From positions 1 to 64,000 of the forward strand of contig JAFRKI010000017.1 in NCBI GenBank assembly GCA_017431825.1: a stretch of 64,000 bases of DNA. Direction: 5' to 3'. The translations under genes were made by a program, and so were the position numbers. This DNA comes from Erysipelotrichaceae bacterium. Its GTDB lineage: Bacteria > Bacillota_I > Bacilli_A > Erysipelotrichales > Erysipelotrichaceae. Of the stretch, positions 63,967 to 64,000 are shown one piece after another (position 1 is the stretch's first letter; every line of letters starts with the position of its first letter). A model generated the notes under the pieces. The model saw only the letters and a list, made by a program, of their open reading frames with translations, was not told the origin of the DNA and made no database searches.

Positions 63967-64000
63967 ATTATAGATACCTCGCTTTATATAACAATTATCC

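Overview
The window looks like the replication-origin region of a Firmicutes chromosome, most likely an anaerobic Erysipelotrichia-type gut bacterium. The evidence is a dnaA-dnaN-yaaA-recF-gyrB-gyrA block with DnaA boxes on both sides of dnaA, T-box leaders before lysS and serS, a glmS ribozyme, a short SRP RNA without an Alu domain, parS sites of the Bacillus type, type III glutamine synthetase, AdhE and superoxide reductase. The taxonomic call is an inference; no rRNA gene is present.

Bases 1 to about 18,480 are accessory DNA. It starts with a mobilization module (truncated XRE regulator, HTH protein, hairpin-rich candidate oriT, MobA/MobL relaxase), then a PadR/DUF2812 pair, a TnpV gene with an internal stop, a VOC protein and a small protein. 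Next come a Tn916-type integrase and excisionase, and remnants of hsdS and XRE genes. From 8.3 to 15.0 kb there is a four-gene operon of zinc-ribbon and membrane-anchored proteins with a divergent double-HTH regulator. Broken GNAT and DUF4417 genes follow, then a plasmid-like replication block (RepA_N-type initiator, DnaC-like ATPase, small DNA-binding protein, GTCCGAC repeats) that abuts the 3' end of lysS.

From 18,486 to 30,414 the content is ordinary: lysS under a T-box, a MATE exporter, an exported lipase-like protein with a membrane C-terminus, an amino-acid ABC importer, a secreted protein, GNAT, HAD, a left-handed beta-helix protein and a Nudix hydrolase. From 30.4 to 39.3 kb lie the origin and the replication/gyrase genes. 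From 39.4 to 49 kb there are a lipoprotein gene with a nonsense codon, MTA/SAH nucleosidase, DUF3842, an ECF S component behind a small attenuated leader, a glutathione peroxidase/OhrR pair with a clear OhrR operator, and glmS-glnN-pyrG, in which glutamine synthesis sits between two glutamine-using enzymes.

From 49 to 59.7 kb: T-box-serS, three parS sites next to tandem HAD paralogues, SRP RNA, tadA, a P-loop gene, dnaX-recR followed by a CARF/PD-(D/E)XK (VC1899/Card1-type) protein and an EVE-like protein, then an HPt-like gene and mnmG. The last 4 kb is an adhE operon that also holds a paralogue of the accessory zinc-ribbon protein, a flavin reductase and superoxide reductase.

Most notable: (1) a CRISPR-ancillary-type CARF nuclease relative with an altered active site, built into the dnaX-recR operon with an EVE-like partner and with no CRISPR or cas genes in view; (2) repeated leaderless gene architecture, with a -10 box 6-7 nt before the start codon; (3) parS sites duplicated together with HAD genes; (4) the zinc-ribbon membrane operon and its chromosomal paralogue; (5) an unassigned short attenuator leader on the ECF S-component gene.
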